64,000 nucleotides of DNA. Origin: Trichopria drosophilae (taxonomy: Eukaryota > Arthropoda > Insecta > Hymenoptera > Diapriidae). The position numbers and the translations under genes are program-made. A model generated the notes under the pieces. That model searched no databases and had not been told where the DNA came from. It was given only the letters and a program-made list of their open reading frames with translations. Positions 48,307 to 57,882 of the stretch are shown here, in pieces; the first letter of the stretch is position 1, and the number at the start of each line of letters is the position of its first letter. The stretch is taken from assembly GCA_030407085.1 (NCBI GenBank), contig CM059587.1:39735501-39799500 (forward strand), in the 5' to 3' direction.

Positions 48307-49725
48307 AATTACAAAAAAGTACTCTTTAGCCTTTAGAAAAAGGGCTCGTTGTTGCAACTGTATCAATTTCATGCTTGCATATATGTAAGTAATGATAGAA
48401 TATGTACATTAGTCAATGTATTTATTGTATAATGAACAGCGTTACTAAGTTTTATGATATAAAAGTACCATAAAAGTGTCCAAAAATATAGAGTGACAGG
48501 AAATTTAAAGATGTCTGATATTTTCTCATATAAATAACAAAGAATATCACAAGTTGAATATACGTATAATTTTGAAATAGAAGTGCAAGTTTCATTGTTG
48601 TCCATACTGTTTCCAGATTTTTATCTATCAACTGTATTAATACTTAGTTAGAAATACATCACACCGTACTTCTTAATAAATGATACGTCGACTTCTTCTC
48701 TTAATTTAAATTTTCTCTTCATTCGCATTGCAACAATGTAAAGAAGCCAAGCTGTTGCCACGTTTCTTGCATCAAGTGGGAGAAATCAAGAGGACAGTTT
48801 AAATGGAAGAAACGTAATGCTTGAAGTAAAATATTTACCTAACATAAAAGCAGTTAATTCAAAAGAAGTCCTAATGTACTTGTTCATCTTTTTTTATTTT
48901 CAACATTCCTTACAAAAATCCTCTCCAGGGAATGAAAACTCGTACAGTTCAAGGTTTAAAGTCGATCTTATTCATGAAAAGAAAAAAAACATTCACCATA
49001 TAGCCAATCCGTGAATTTACATTTAATACATCTCACTGCGTGCTTGTAGTATCTTCGAATGTCAGTATGTATAATATCATCTTGTTGAGTGTCGCTGTTT
49101 CCGGTTTCTAAAGTATGTGAAAATAGATAATGAACAATAATGGGAAAACAAATAAGGAAAAACAAGTTCACAGAAAAAAAAAATAATATGTTGCTTTTGG
49201 AGTTAGTATTTAATTATATTATTGTAAGTGCTTACCTTAAAGCATGAGCAATGAAATCAGGAACATGTGTATCTCAGTTTTTAGAAAAATAAAGATTTTT
49301 TCCATTTTAGTCATTAAACAAAAAATATAATATTTTTTACTTGTATACGACGAAACATATTCCACTGGTAAAAGAAAATGTAGCTGAGTTTAGGTATGTG
49401 CTATGTGCATAAATCTTTTTGTGATGATTTACCCTTTTCGGCAAGACGGGACACTACAGGATCCCTGCTTTTGGGCTGGCATTTTCTACGTTTTGCAGGC
49501 ATCAACATACATATTTCCATGCAGTTTTCATGTATTAAATCAACTGTTAAATGAATAAGTATAATAAAATAGGAAATGCACACAAAAAAGTTATTATATT
49601 ATTGCTAAAAGAATTTAAAAAACTGTTTTTTTTTTTTAATTATCTGAGATTATAGGATCACATAAGAGTACAAATTTTATTTTGTTAGAATCGAATTTTA
49701 AAAGTATTGTTGAAATTCTCATTTT
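48307..49725. other. A+T-rich stretch, nothing recognised
   Basis: No supported feature. Confidence 0.4.
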
Positions 49726-49730
49726 TATTT

Positions 49731-50395
49731 TGAATAAAAGCGATTAAAGAAATAATTAAAGATTGGCATAAAAGAAAATTAATCAACGATCTAAATTTGA
49801 AAATGCTAACTGCCCGAGATACGCAATAACACCGCGAACATATGCAGTTCCAAAGATCCATAAAGATGGTTATCCAGGTAAATAGAAAGATGGCCTAGCT
49901 AAATATTAAAAAATTGTTTCTAAAGTATTCTTACTTAGTTTCTACTAGGAAAGAATACCACCGATGTTAAAGATTCTTAGTCTTTTGTTGAACAGATAAA
50001 AGACGTAACATTACTGAAAACTAATTTCGTTGGGCGTTTTGTCTATGTTCACGAATATCTCGAATAATTTAGTTCTGGAAAGCATTGAAAATAAATGAAA
50101 TGATAACAATAGTATTTTTCGTAACAAGTGCGGAAAATGCGATTTCCCGCACGCGTAATGATCACACTGACACGAGTGCTGTGTGAATCATACGAGTGGA
50201 GGAAACGTCCGCACGTGTAACGAACGAACAGGATTAAGTTTACAATAGAATCTGAACAAAATAACCAAAATAATTATCTTGACACCAAGATCATAATTCA
50301 ATGGAAATCTAAAAATTGATTGGTTTCAGAAAAAAACCTGGTCAAGAAGTTACCTCCACTATGCTTCCGCTCACCCTATGTCTTAAAAAATCAGT
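49731..50395 (+). pseudogene. Penelope-like element reverse transcriptase, degenerate
   Basis: Four collinear blocks, separated by frameshifts and stops, match the RT of Penelope-like retroelements. They are 'IKDWHKRKLINDLNLKM' (about 49,755-49,805), 'PRTYAVPKIHKDGYP' (49,832-49,876; the family's P..YGLPKIHK box), 'KNTTDVKDS' + 'SFVEQIKDVTLLK' leading to 'FTNISNNLVLESIENK' (about 49,951-50,095), and 'FTIESEQNNQNNYLDTKIII' + 'IDWFQKKTWSRSYLHYASAH' (50,239-50,386). The catalytic YADD region is missing; between blocks three and four sits a palindromic insertion (50,120-50,222). No GIY-YIG endonuclease was seen. Inactive for a long time. Confidence 0.8.
50120..50222. mobile_element. Small palindromic element inside the Penelope remnant
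   Basis: 'cgtaacaagtgcgga' at the left and 'tccgcacgtgtaacg' at the right form imperfect inverted ends around ~75 bp, with a further gtgcgg...cccgcac hairpin at the left. It lies exactly where the RT reading is interrupted, suggesting insertion or deletion-associated capture. Confidence 0.5.
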
Positions 50396-50476
50396 TTGTA
50401 CCGTACTAGTATAGTACTAAATATAGTAAATAATAACACCTACCTACGCAATTTTGCATCGGTTTGTTATAACCTT

Positions 50477-50510
50477 CTGAAGAGGACCCGTAATTAGTGG
50501 TCGAAACGTC
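50477..50510 (+). ncRNA. Hammerhead-ribozyme-like core of the Penelope-like element
   Basis: CTGAAGA (50,477-50,483, fitting CUGANGA) is followed by stem II GACC...GGTC (50,485-50,488 / 50,499-50,502) with a 10-nt loop, then GAAA (50,503-50,506) and CGTC. Penelope-like elements carry such hammerhead motifs in their terminal repeats, and this one lies ~80 bp after the RT remnant on the same strand. Stem I and stem III pairing were not convincingly closed, so activity is unproven. Confidence 0.55.
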
Positions 50511-50598
50511 AAAGATATTATTATCAGCTCTCCTTTTACACCATTGCTTCTTTTATATTAATTTTGGTAAAATCTGTGCCCTCCAACTGGCCTTAACC

Positions 50599-51735
50599 CT
50601 TTGAAGAACCCTTCTCAGGGACCACATTTTCTGCCAGATAATGTCATTTAAAACAATTTAAATGTAAGGTATTTAAAAATGTTGGTTGGTTTTTCTAGTG
50701 GATAAGGTATTTGTCTACAATATTATGACACTAATATTCAAATTTAATTTGTTGTACAAATGTAATAAGTAAACTAATACTAAAAAAATGAATTTTTGTT
50801 TTAAAAAACGAGATTTCCAGCTTATTTCAGTTTTGATTTTCATGGCAATTTTGGGGGGGGGGGTGGTTTATGGTCGCTAGTGACGAATCCGGGGTTAGAT
50901 TTCCAAAATTCAAAATGGCGAATTGAAAATAGCAGTACAAGCATTTTAAAAATAACATATATTCATATCTGGAAACGTTTATTCGGAGATTTTTCGGGCC
51001 CTGAAATACGTATATGCAGTACGTTTTGAATTTTGAAAACTCTGAGATGACAGATTCACAATTTGCTATTTTTGAAGGTTTCTGAGGTTAGGAAATTCTA
51101 AAATTTAGATGAAAAATTGTACATTTGATATTGCCGACTTAGACTGCTTTCCTTTGGCATAACTCAGAGCTAAAAACGAGACCGTAGTAAGCTTGTAGCT
51201 CTATTTTTTTGTTTTTATTTTTGATACCTTTTTTGTTTTTTCCTTAATATTTTTTGATACTTTTTCATTTTTCTATGCTCCTTTTGGTTTTGATTCGTGG
51301 TCGTAAAATTGTATGGCCTTATAACGATTGTACAGCCTCGAACAGGCTTAAGAGGTCCTTGGACGTCTAATCTTTACTCAGGCCGTAAAATTCTCATCTT
51401 GGATCCGACATTTTGAATATTGGAAATCCGACGCCATATTCGTAATCAGCGACCCCGAAAATCCACCCGAGTTCCCAATTTCATCTCGATCAATCAACAT
51501 TTTCGTAATCTGGTTTGCCATCTTGGATCAGGCATTTTGAATATTGAACATTTGAGACTAGATTTGTAATTAGCGATCCCGACAACTCCCAAGTACCCAG
51601 TTTCATCTCGATCAAGCAACATTTTCCTCATTGGGTCCGCCATTTTGAATTTTGAAAATCTGAGATCATATTCGTAATCAGCGACCATGTAACGAAAGAG
51701 TTTTCGATGTAAAGAAAAATATGTGCTTCAAAGGG
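50599..51735. mobile_element. TTAA-type element, CCCTTTGAAG termini, 1.14 kb, carrying module array
   Basis: TTAA (50,595-50,598) is followed by CCCTTTGAAG. The right end is CTTCAAAGGG followed by TTAC (51,736-51,739), one base off TTAA. The interior includes a plus-oriented module near 50,870-50,930 (gtcgctagtgacgaatccgg...aaaatggcga). It also holds a minus-oriented tandem array at 51,390-51,690 with unit starts at 51,438, 51,562 and 51,670 (124 and 108 bp). No transposase; piggyBac-type by target site. Confidence 0.7.
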
Positions 51736-51739
51736 TTAC

Positions 51740-52006
51740 TTTATATTACAAATTTTATTGTTATATTTGTTTTTAATTCTGAATGATCGATATAAACCAA
51801 AACTTAAATTATATTGATTATAAAACGGTCGAAGTAAATCAATTAATTTTTTACAATGAACTCCGCATATAAGAATTATCTTGCTAAAAATGAAAAAATG
51901 GCAGAAAGGTAAAAAGAATAGAAAGTCATTGATTATCCGTAATATGTTTCTGTATTTCATACAGGTATAATTACACGAGGAAATTACAATCATCGTACTA
52001 TACCTA
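51740..52006. other. A+T-rich stretch, nothing recognised
   Basis: No supported feature. Confidence 0.4.
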
Positions 52007-52192
52007 TCAAGTTTTCTTACAATTTATTTTCTCTTCATTCTGTTTCAAGCAAACGCGATTCAGTTGACCGATGTCACGTATATAAAGTATATCCTTATGA
52101 AAAATAATGTACAAAATGAATTCCAATGCATCGATTACAGCGGATGTTTCCAACACCATTTTTTTTACAAATGATTCAAGCGTTGTGTTCAT
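52007..52192 (-). CDS. Candidate small ORF or first exon, unknown protein
   Basis: An ATG at 52,192 in an insect-like start context (ccaacATGAAC) opens 61 codons beginning MNTTLESFVKKMV. A hydrophobic patch follows (LEFILYIIF, residues ~25-33), then a basic end. Codons favour purine first positions, as in coding DNA. On the minus strand a good donor (aatt|gtaaga) occurs at about 52,020, just before the stop, so it might be a first exon. No family was recognised. A longer frame upstream of this ATG (to 52,381) exists but looks unlike protein. Confidence 0.25.
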   Translation of the reverse strand: MNTTLESFVKKMVLETSAVIDALEFILYIIFHKDILYIRDIGQLNRVCLKQNEEKINCKKT

Positions 52193-55100
52193 GTTGGAAA
52201 AAAATGAAACGAAAAAGAACGGAAGGTGCGAGGGAAGAGAAAAAAGGCGATCGGACGCTCTATAGAGTCGAGAGACTAAAACGAGAACGCTTCCTGATTC
52301 GATGTATATAGGCACTATCGAACTTCGCCGGTACGAAATTCGCCTATATTGGAATGAAAAACCGTTCTCGAAAGATCGCATCCACGCTGGTGAAAAGAAG
52401 AAAGAGATTGAGCCACAGGTCGAAATAGACGTTCACAAGTCATCATACAGACTTTATTTTGTAATCGTTAACTCGTTAAGACAAAAGTGTGCTCTCGTCG
52501 AGGGTTACGTATAATATAGTATTCTTAGGCCCTAGAGCTGTATGCGATGTAATCTTAGTGAACTTCGATATATATAATCGAAATCGGGATGGAACCATAT
52601 TCACAATATGTTTCGTCCCTCAAAATCGCGCGTCGGTCGGAGTCCTTGTTCGTGTCGTTTGATCATTCTGAGGTGTACCTAATAGACGAGTCTTCGTCGT
52701 TTTTCGCGAAGGTGCAGTATAATACACACTAGGGGACTAGATAAAGAGCGGGTACGAAGTAGTGATTTTTTTTTGTTCATAGACTTCTACGACGATACGA
52801 CCAGCGATCCTCCAGCATCACAAGATTCTGTGATTCACTCATAATAATACGAAGTCATTGAGTAGCGTATACAATTACTTATTAACTTACGATTGCAAAC
52901 TATTCCGTATATTTCGATTGAAAACACACATTTACGTCGGTGATGTCGGGCGCCATGTATACAAATTTTCCGAATTTAAAAAAATTCAAGCATGACGCTT
53001 CTCGCTTTATTTTTCTTACTTGAATGAACAGGAGCACCGACAACGATCACCCGACGTTACCGACGATTCGGTTTCACCAAAATCAATGGGTTCCACGAGT
53101 TTAATTCGATTCGATATATATCGAATGAATGATTGATTGGCACTCGCGTTGGTCACAAAGTCAAACATCTTAATGGAACACTGCGTTTGACTTTAGAGTT
53201 ACGCGATTCGGTAAATCGACGTAACCTCCAAATAGAAAGTGATCTGCTATGACGCTCGAGGATCTCGAATCTGGACGGCTAAGGCTAGAATCGCTACGAT
53301 AGACAGTGTATGTTAGATCTAGTACGTACGATACGATAGGTGTGACTTGTTAGGTTTTCCCATTCGATAAGCTCGAAAAAGTCTTAATAGCAGCGTTATG
53401 AGCTAGATGGCTTCGGAATTCGAGATGGCGCGAGTGTTGAGTTCGTCGCCAATCTGAATGTCTTATACGAAATGGAAAACTTAAGTAACGATCGAACGCA
53501 TACAAGAAGAGAAGAGTGAAGTCGGGATTTCGTAATCCTACGACTATCAGCCAGTAAAGAATCTTTGCTTCGCATACTACGTAACATTAATCGATATACA
53601 TGGTAACGACCTTATCTGTATTATATAAATTGTACGCTTTCTTTAAAAAATAATAGCGACGCGACCCTTATCCGGATGATCGATACACCGCGTATACAAA
53701 TTTCGCTGCGAAGGAATGATGTGCGCTGTAGTACTCGTCGCTTTCCTGACATGAATACGGATTACATTTTGGTTCGGTAGTCATTTGAAAAAAAACGGTA
53801 GCTCATTGTTCGGTGATTTTACGGGATTGAACGTAATCAAAGGCATATTCGACCACCAGTTCTTATTGTAAGATGTAAAACGTGGTATCGCATTTGTGTA
53901 ACGGACCCTGATTAGCGAAGTAAGAACACACTCACTGACGGCATACCAATTGTTTTACCATGTTTCGAGTACGTTGGAATGGGAGTCTCTACTGCAGCAT
54001 GGCAATGCTTGTTTCTCGCTGAAGTCGATGCAAGAACTAGTGTAATCGGCTGTTTCTGAGTTACCAAATTAACTGCATAGTATTAATGGAAGTTACATTT
54101 CTGTCAAATTTTATTTTGTCTTTAAAAAAATGACCATATTTTCTAGGATATTTGAGACGAGTCTTGTTCATAATTACATATAATTCGCCCGAAAGCAACA
54201 GTTGAAAAAAGTGCAATAGGATATCCGCTCTCAATTTGCTGAATCGTGCGAAACACTGAATGCAAATTAGCCCGCCAGCGACTAAACTTGATAATATTGA
54301 ATTGGCGAACAGTTTGCCCGCGACAGATATTGCTACATGGATCAATACAGAATATAACGAAATCCTGTAACGTAGTTAGTTCCCTAAAGTGTTTTTTAAT
54401 GTTTATGACGAACCATTATGAAACAGTTAAATCAAGTAGATGCGACCTACACTTGCGTCATTCTGGCATCCGACAAATCAACGAGAAACTTCAATAACCA
54501 CATTTAGTAGTCGATATTTCGTACATTACATGTATGGAGAGAAATCGAGATGTGCCTTTCATCCGCCGCGACATCAAGGGAGGATCGAATAAACCGTAGA
54601 GAAGATATTCGCATTTCATGCAGTTTGGCGCAATGTGAAGTGTTTTTTATGGAAAAAGTAAACACGAATAATCTTGTTGAAAAGTGCAGCACCTAATCTC
54701 GTTTTTGACAAAATTTGTCATTCGTCGGATTGCTGAATTCCGTATGAAAATTACATGATTATTAATCCGCACGAATCTCTCGTCGTTTCCTGTGCGCCCG
54801 TTTTTTCCTGGTACAAATCCGCCGGTACCCCTGAAACGCGTGTGCGTTTGTATCGACAGTTTGTCGGCTTTCGCTGCTCGTCGTTTAAAGTTCGCTAGTT
54901 TGTATGAAAAATTATGTGGTAATATGTATAACATATTTTTTATATAATATATCGTTTGTTACACTGTATATCTCGATTTCTCCCAACCCACTCCAACCGT
55001 TTGTTACCCACTTGTTGTTCGCCTTGCATCGCATTGGGTTCAATTCTCGTTAATCGGTAATTCATTAATATTAATATTACAATTATTACTATTATTAATG

Positions 55101-55643
55101 TTATTATTAGTATTTTAGTATTAGTATTATTCAATTAATTATATTCTCGTAAAATCGCGTTGCGCATTATCAATATTTATCATTATATCTCTTTTTCACT
55201 TTATAAGAACATCATATTTATAGCAACCTTTTATTCAATCTCCATTTATCGATCACGTTAACAATGTTCATCACACGTCTATAATATGTAACATACGCAA
55301 AGATACAAAAGTGATTATCGTAATTCCCAGTGTTAATTGTCGTAATTCGAAAATTTGAAAAACGCTCCCGACCTTACTTGCCGTTATAAATTATTCGAGA
55401 ACGAGCACGGTGTAGAATCGATCGTGCGAGGATGTGGTCGCGCGCGCGTATGATATCGCCGAACGGATGGGAATAACATCCGGACGAAGAACATCCGCAA
55501 CGGCGATGGATCGTGTGTACCTTGGGGCGAAATGTATGCTCCGTCCGTCGTCAATCGCGATTTTTCATCCACCTGCCAGCATTTCGAAAATCGTGCCAAA
55601 TTTATGACGGGTCTGCCGCTGCATTCCCGTTTCGCGATTTCAG
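52193..55643. other. CpG-richer domain, no confident exon
   Basis: The base composition changes from the A+T-rich left part to clearly more CG-containing sequence (tcgt, cgat, acga words). Many frames are open by chance because of this. None had both good splice sites and coding structure. (ATT/TTA)n-like low complexity lies at 55,065-55,135. Likely intron or regulatory sequence of the gene represented by the exons downstream. Confidence 0.4.
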
Positions 55644-55707
55644 GGATGTTCTGCAGTTGGAACGTGTCAATCGTAATAATGGCTCTCGCAATAACCGTGA
55701 TGTCTGG
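55644..55707 (+). CDS. Predicted internal exon, unknown gene
   Basis: A pyrimidine-rich acceptor (cattcccgtttcgcgatttcag) ends at 55,643 and a donor (TGG|gtaacg) begins at 55,708. The 64-bp exon contributes one base to a split codon, then 21 codons: DVLQLERVNRNNGSRNNRDVW. Nearly every codon begins with a purine or follows RNY, as in genuine coding DNA. It ends exactly on a codon boundary, matching the phase of the exon at 57,736. No domain can be named; the segment is polar and basic, like a cytoplasmic linker. Upstream exons were not found and may lie outside the window. Confidence 0.5.
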
Positions 55708-57735
55708 GTAACGCTGTCAGAACGTTCGTCACCTTCAATCAAATCCTAGGTTATGGAATTCGAAATATACCATTTTTCCGAGATATTGAAAAAGTTGAAT
55801 TTTCAAAAAAATCTTTCGATTGGCAATTAATTCATTTCTGAGGACCAAATCATGAAACAGCACTCAACGACGTCGACCTTAGAACAACCTCGCACGATCT
55901 CACTGAAACGAGTCTCGGCACGTTGCGAACGGAGAACCTTCGTTACTCCGACAATAAAAGTTCTCATAAAGAATATTTCGTATCAGTAAATCTCTTGGAT
56001 AAAACCTCGTGTACAAATGATAAACTGGTTCCATATACTGACGCCGGGCGTCGCACGTTGGATTCAAGCGTTCTCGAAAACGCAAAGAATTTTCGGGTGC
56101 CGCAAATTTGTATAATGTTACAAAACCTTCTCAAAAAACGATCGTAGTAGAAAATGACACCTTCTTGGCTTGAGCTGAGTTTCGGGGAGATTCGGGGATT
56201 TGTGCGGATATGTGCCATGACGCGACCACCTGACGCAGACCAAATACATGCAACAGTTCTTATTCCACTTTAAAACATTCAAATTGTGAAGTTGCAGGTT
56301 AAAATGAATGGTTTCTAGCCATTATGAGAGATAAAATGGTTTGTATGAGTCCAGGGTCGTCAGGAAGTGAACAGTATCTTAAATACATACGATTAAAAAG
56401 ACCATGAGATGGTTTGGGTGGAGAAATTTTAACCAATTAGTTGAGAAAAAGCGACAGATTCGTCGTGGAAAAAAGGCCGAACCGACGCGCGACGCAGGTT
56501 TTTTTAAATGGGTCTTATCTACAGCATCCCGTGTTACTTCGACGTCTAGTTATTCCATTACTATAATTTGTGTATAATAAATTCATCGCATTATTGTATA
56601 CAATTATTTCGGTGAATTTTACCCGAAGTGCAGCTCATTGTCGTACTTTTAAACCGTTCGTTTTTATAACTGTAAGTTACGCGCTTGGCGATAATTTGTT
56701 TTCGTTCGTTCGCGCGATCTTTCACTCGCGATTGTTGATTATGCTGGAGCATACGGAAAAAAGTATCGATTGGACATGCCATCCCCATTCGTTCGTTAAT
56801 TTAAGGGTGGCTTTCCTCGATCCGTTCGTTACGTTCCATCGGGAATTTGAGATGATAGGCAGATACAGCGCCATCGATCCCCTTAGTCCGTGACGCGATT
56901 CGTGAAAAATGCTGCACGTAAGATAAATCTTTCTACTATATTTTGAGCATGATGAGCGGCTTTTGAAACTGTTCTCTGTGTCAATTGCTAATCGAGTTTG
57001 TCGATAAGAAAATTAATGGAGCCAGGGCCGGTGGGCTCCGATTGTGATAATGGATTCGAAATTTCTGTGGAATCCTAGTAATCGAAATGCTTCCGACGGA
57101 ACGAATGATAATAGTTCGTTCGTAAACAAATGAACGCGCGAGCCGATTTCCCCATGTACCAAAATGTAAAATGGAAGAATCGCAACGAATTTGGAGTGAT
57201 TTTAAAAAGAACCATGGGTTCTTCTTTCCTTGTTTTCTCGTCCGTTTTTTTTTTGCCGAAACCTTTATTACAGACAAAGAATTACATACGTATAGGAACA
57301 AAGAGGAAGATGGGTACAGACTACGCGTTGTCCGTGTAAACCTAATTCAATTCCTTCGTGTTTTTAATTGATTATTAATTAATTGATTAATCTTACAATT
57401 TATTAACAGTTCGTACTATCCATTAGTTTAACGTTCAATCTCTTTTGTCCACAGTATTCTTACATAGTCTTCGCATTGTTCATCTTTTATATAGTTATTT
57501 TTAGTTAGGTTCGGTTTATTTTACAACGCGTCAATCGTTTCTCGTTTTATTATTCCCTATATATGCAATCGTACGTATATTTAATAATATGTATATATGT
57601 ATATGGTTTAATACATACGCGTGTGCACTACGTGTATCGACGTTTTCTTTCGTACGTATGTATACGTATATCTTACATGCATATTTATAATCGGTTAGTC
57701 GTAGCGTGGTTTTCTTTTAAATTCATTCTTTTTAG
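55708..57735 (+). other. Predicted intron (2.03 kb)
   Basis: Bounded by gtaacg and tcattctttttag. It contains two chance-length plus frames (to 56,147 and 56,570-56,893). The first has fairly coding-like codons but no good acceptor. TGTATATA/TACGTA words near 57,560-57,670 are low complexity. Confidence 0.4.
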
Positions 57736-57882
57736 GACAGAGCCGCCCCGAGTTCCGGCGACGAGGGCATCGACGAGGACGACTCCGTCGCGGCGAGTCG
57801 TTCGTACCTGCCGAGACGGTCGCCGGGTCGGAATCGCGTTTGCGCGTCATCTGTCATGACCCTGTTAAAAATTTCCAGATGA
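57736..57882 (+). CDS. Predicted terminal coding exon, unknown gene
   Basis: A strong acceptor (aattcattctttttag) precedes GACAGAGCC. The frame reads DRAAPSSGDEGIDEDDSVAA, then SRSYLPRRSPGRNRVCASSV, and stops at TGA 57,880-57,882 (48 codons). Codons are strongly RNY and G+C-ending, far from background. An acidic serine-rich stretch (residues 5-20) is followed by a basic arginine-rich tail. It joins in phase to the 55,644-55,707 exon. No donor of quality lies inside, so it is taken as the last coding exon. The last ~8 codons look less coding-like, so a different end is possible. I do not recognise the protein. Confidence 0.5.
   Translation, partial: DRAAPSSGDEGIDEDDSVAASRSYLPRRSPGRNRVCASSVMTLLKISR

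Noticed and set aside
54647..54934. 95-codon minus frame with fairly purine-rich codons
   Set aside because: The minus strand is purine-rich throughout this region, which mimics coding structure. No good splice sites or motif were found.
55836..56147. About 100-codon plus frame ending at 56,147
   Set aside because: Codon usage is suggestive, but no acceptor of quality lies at its left edge and it falls in the intron implied by the better-supported exon pair. An alternative last exon is not excluded.
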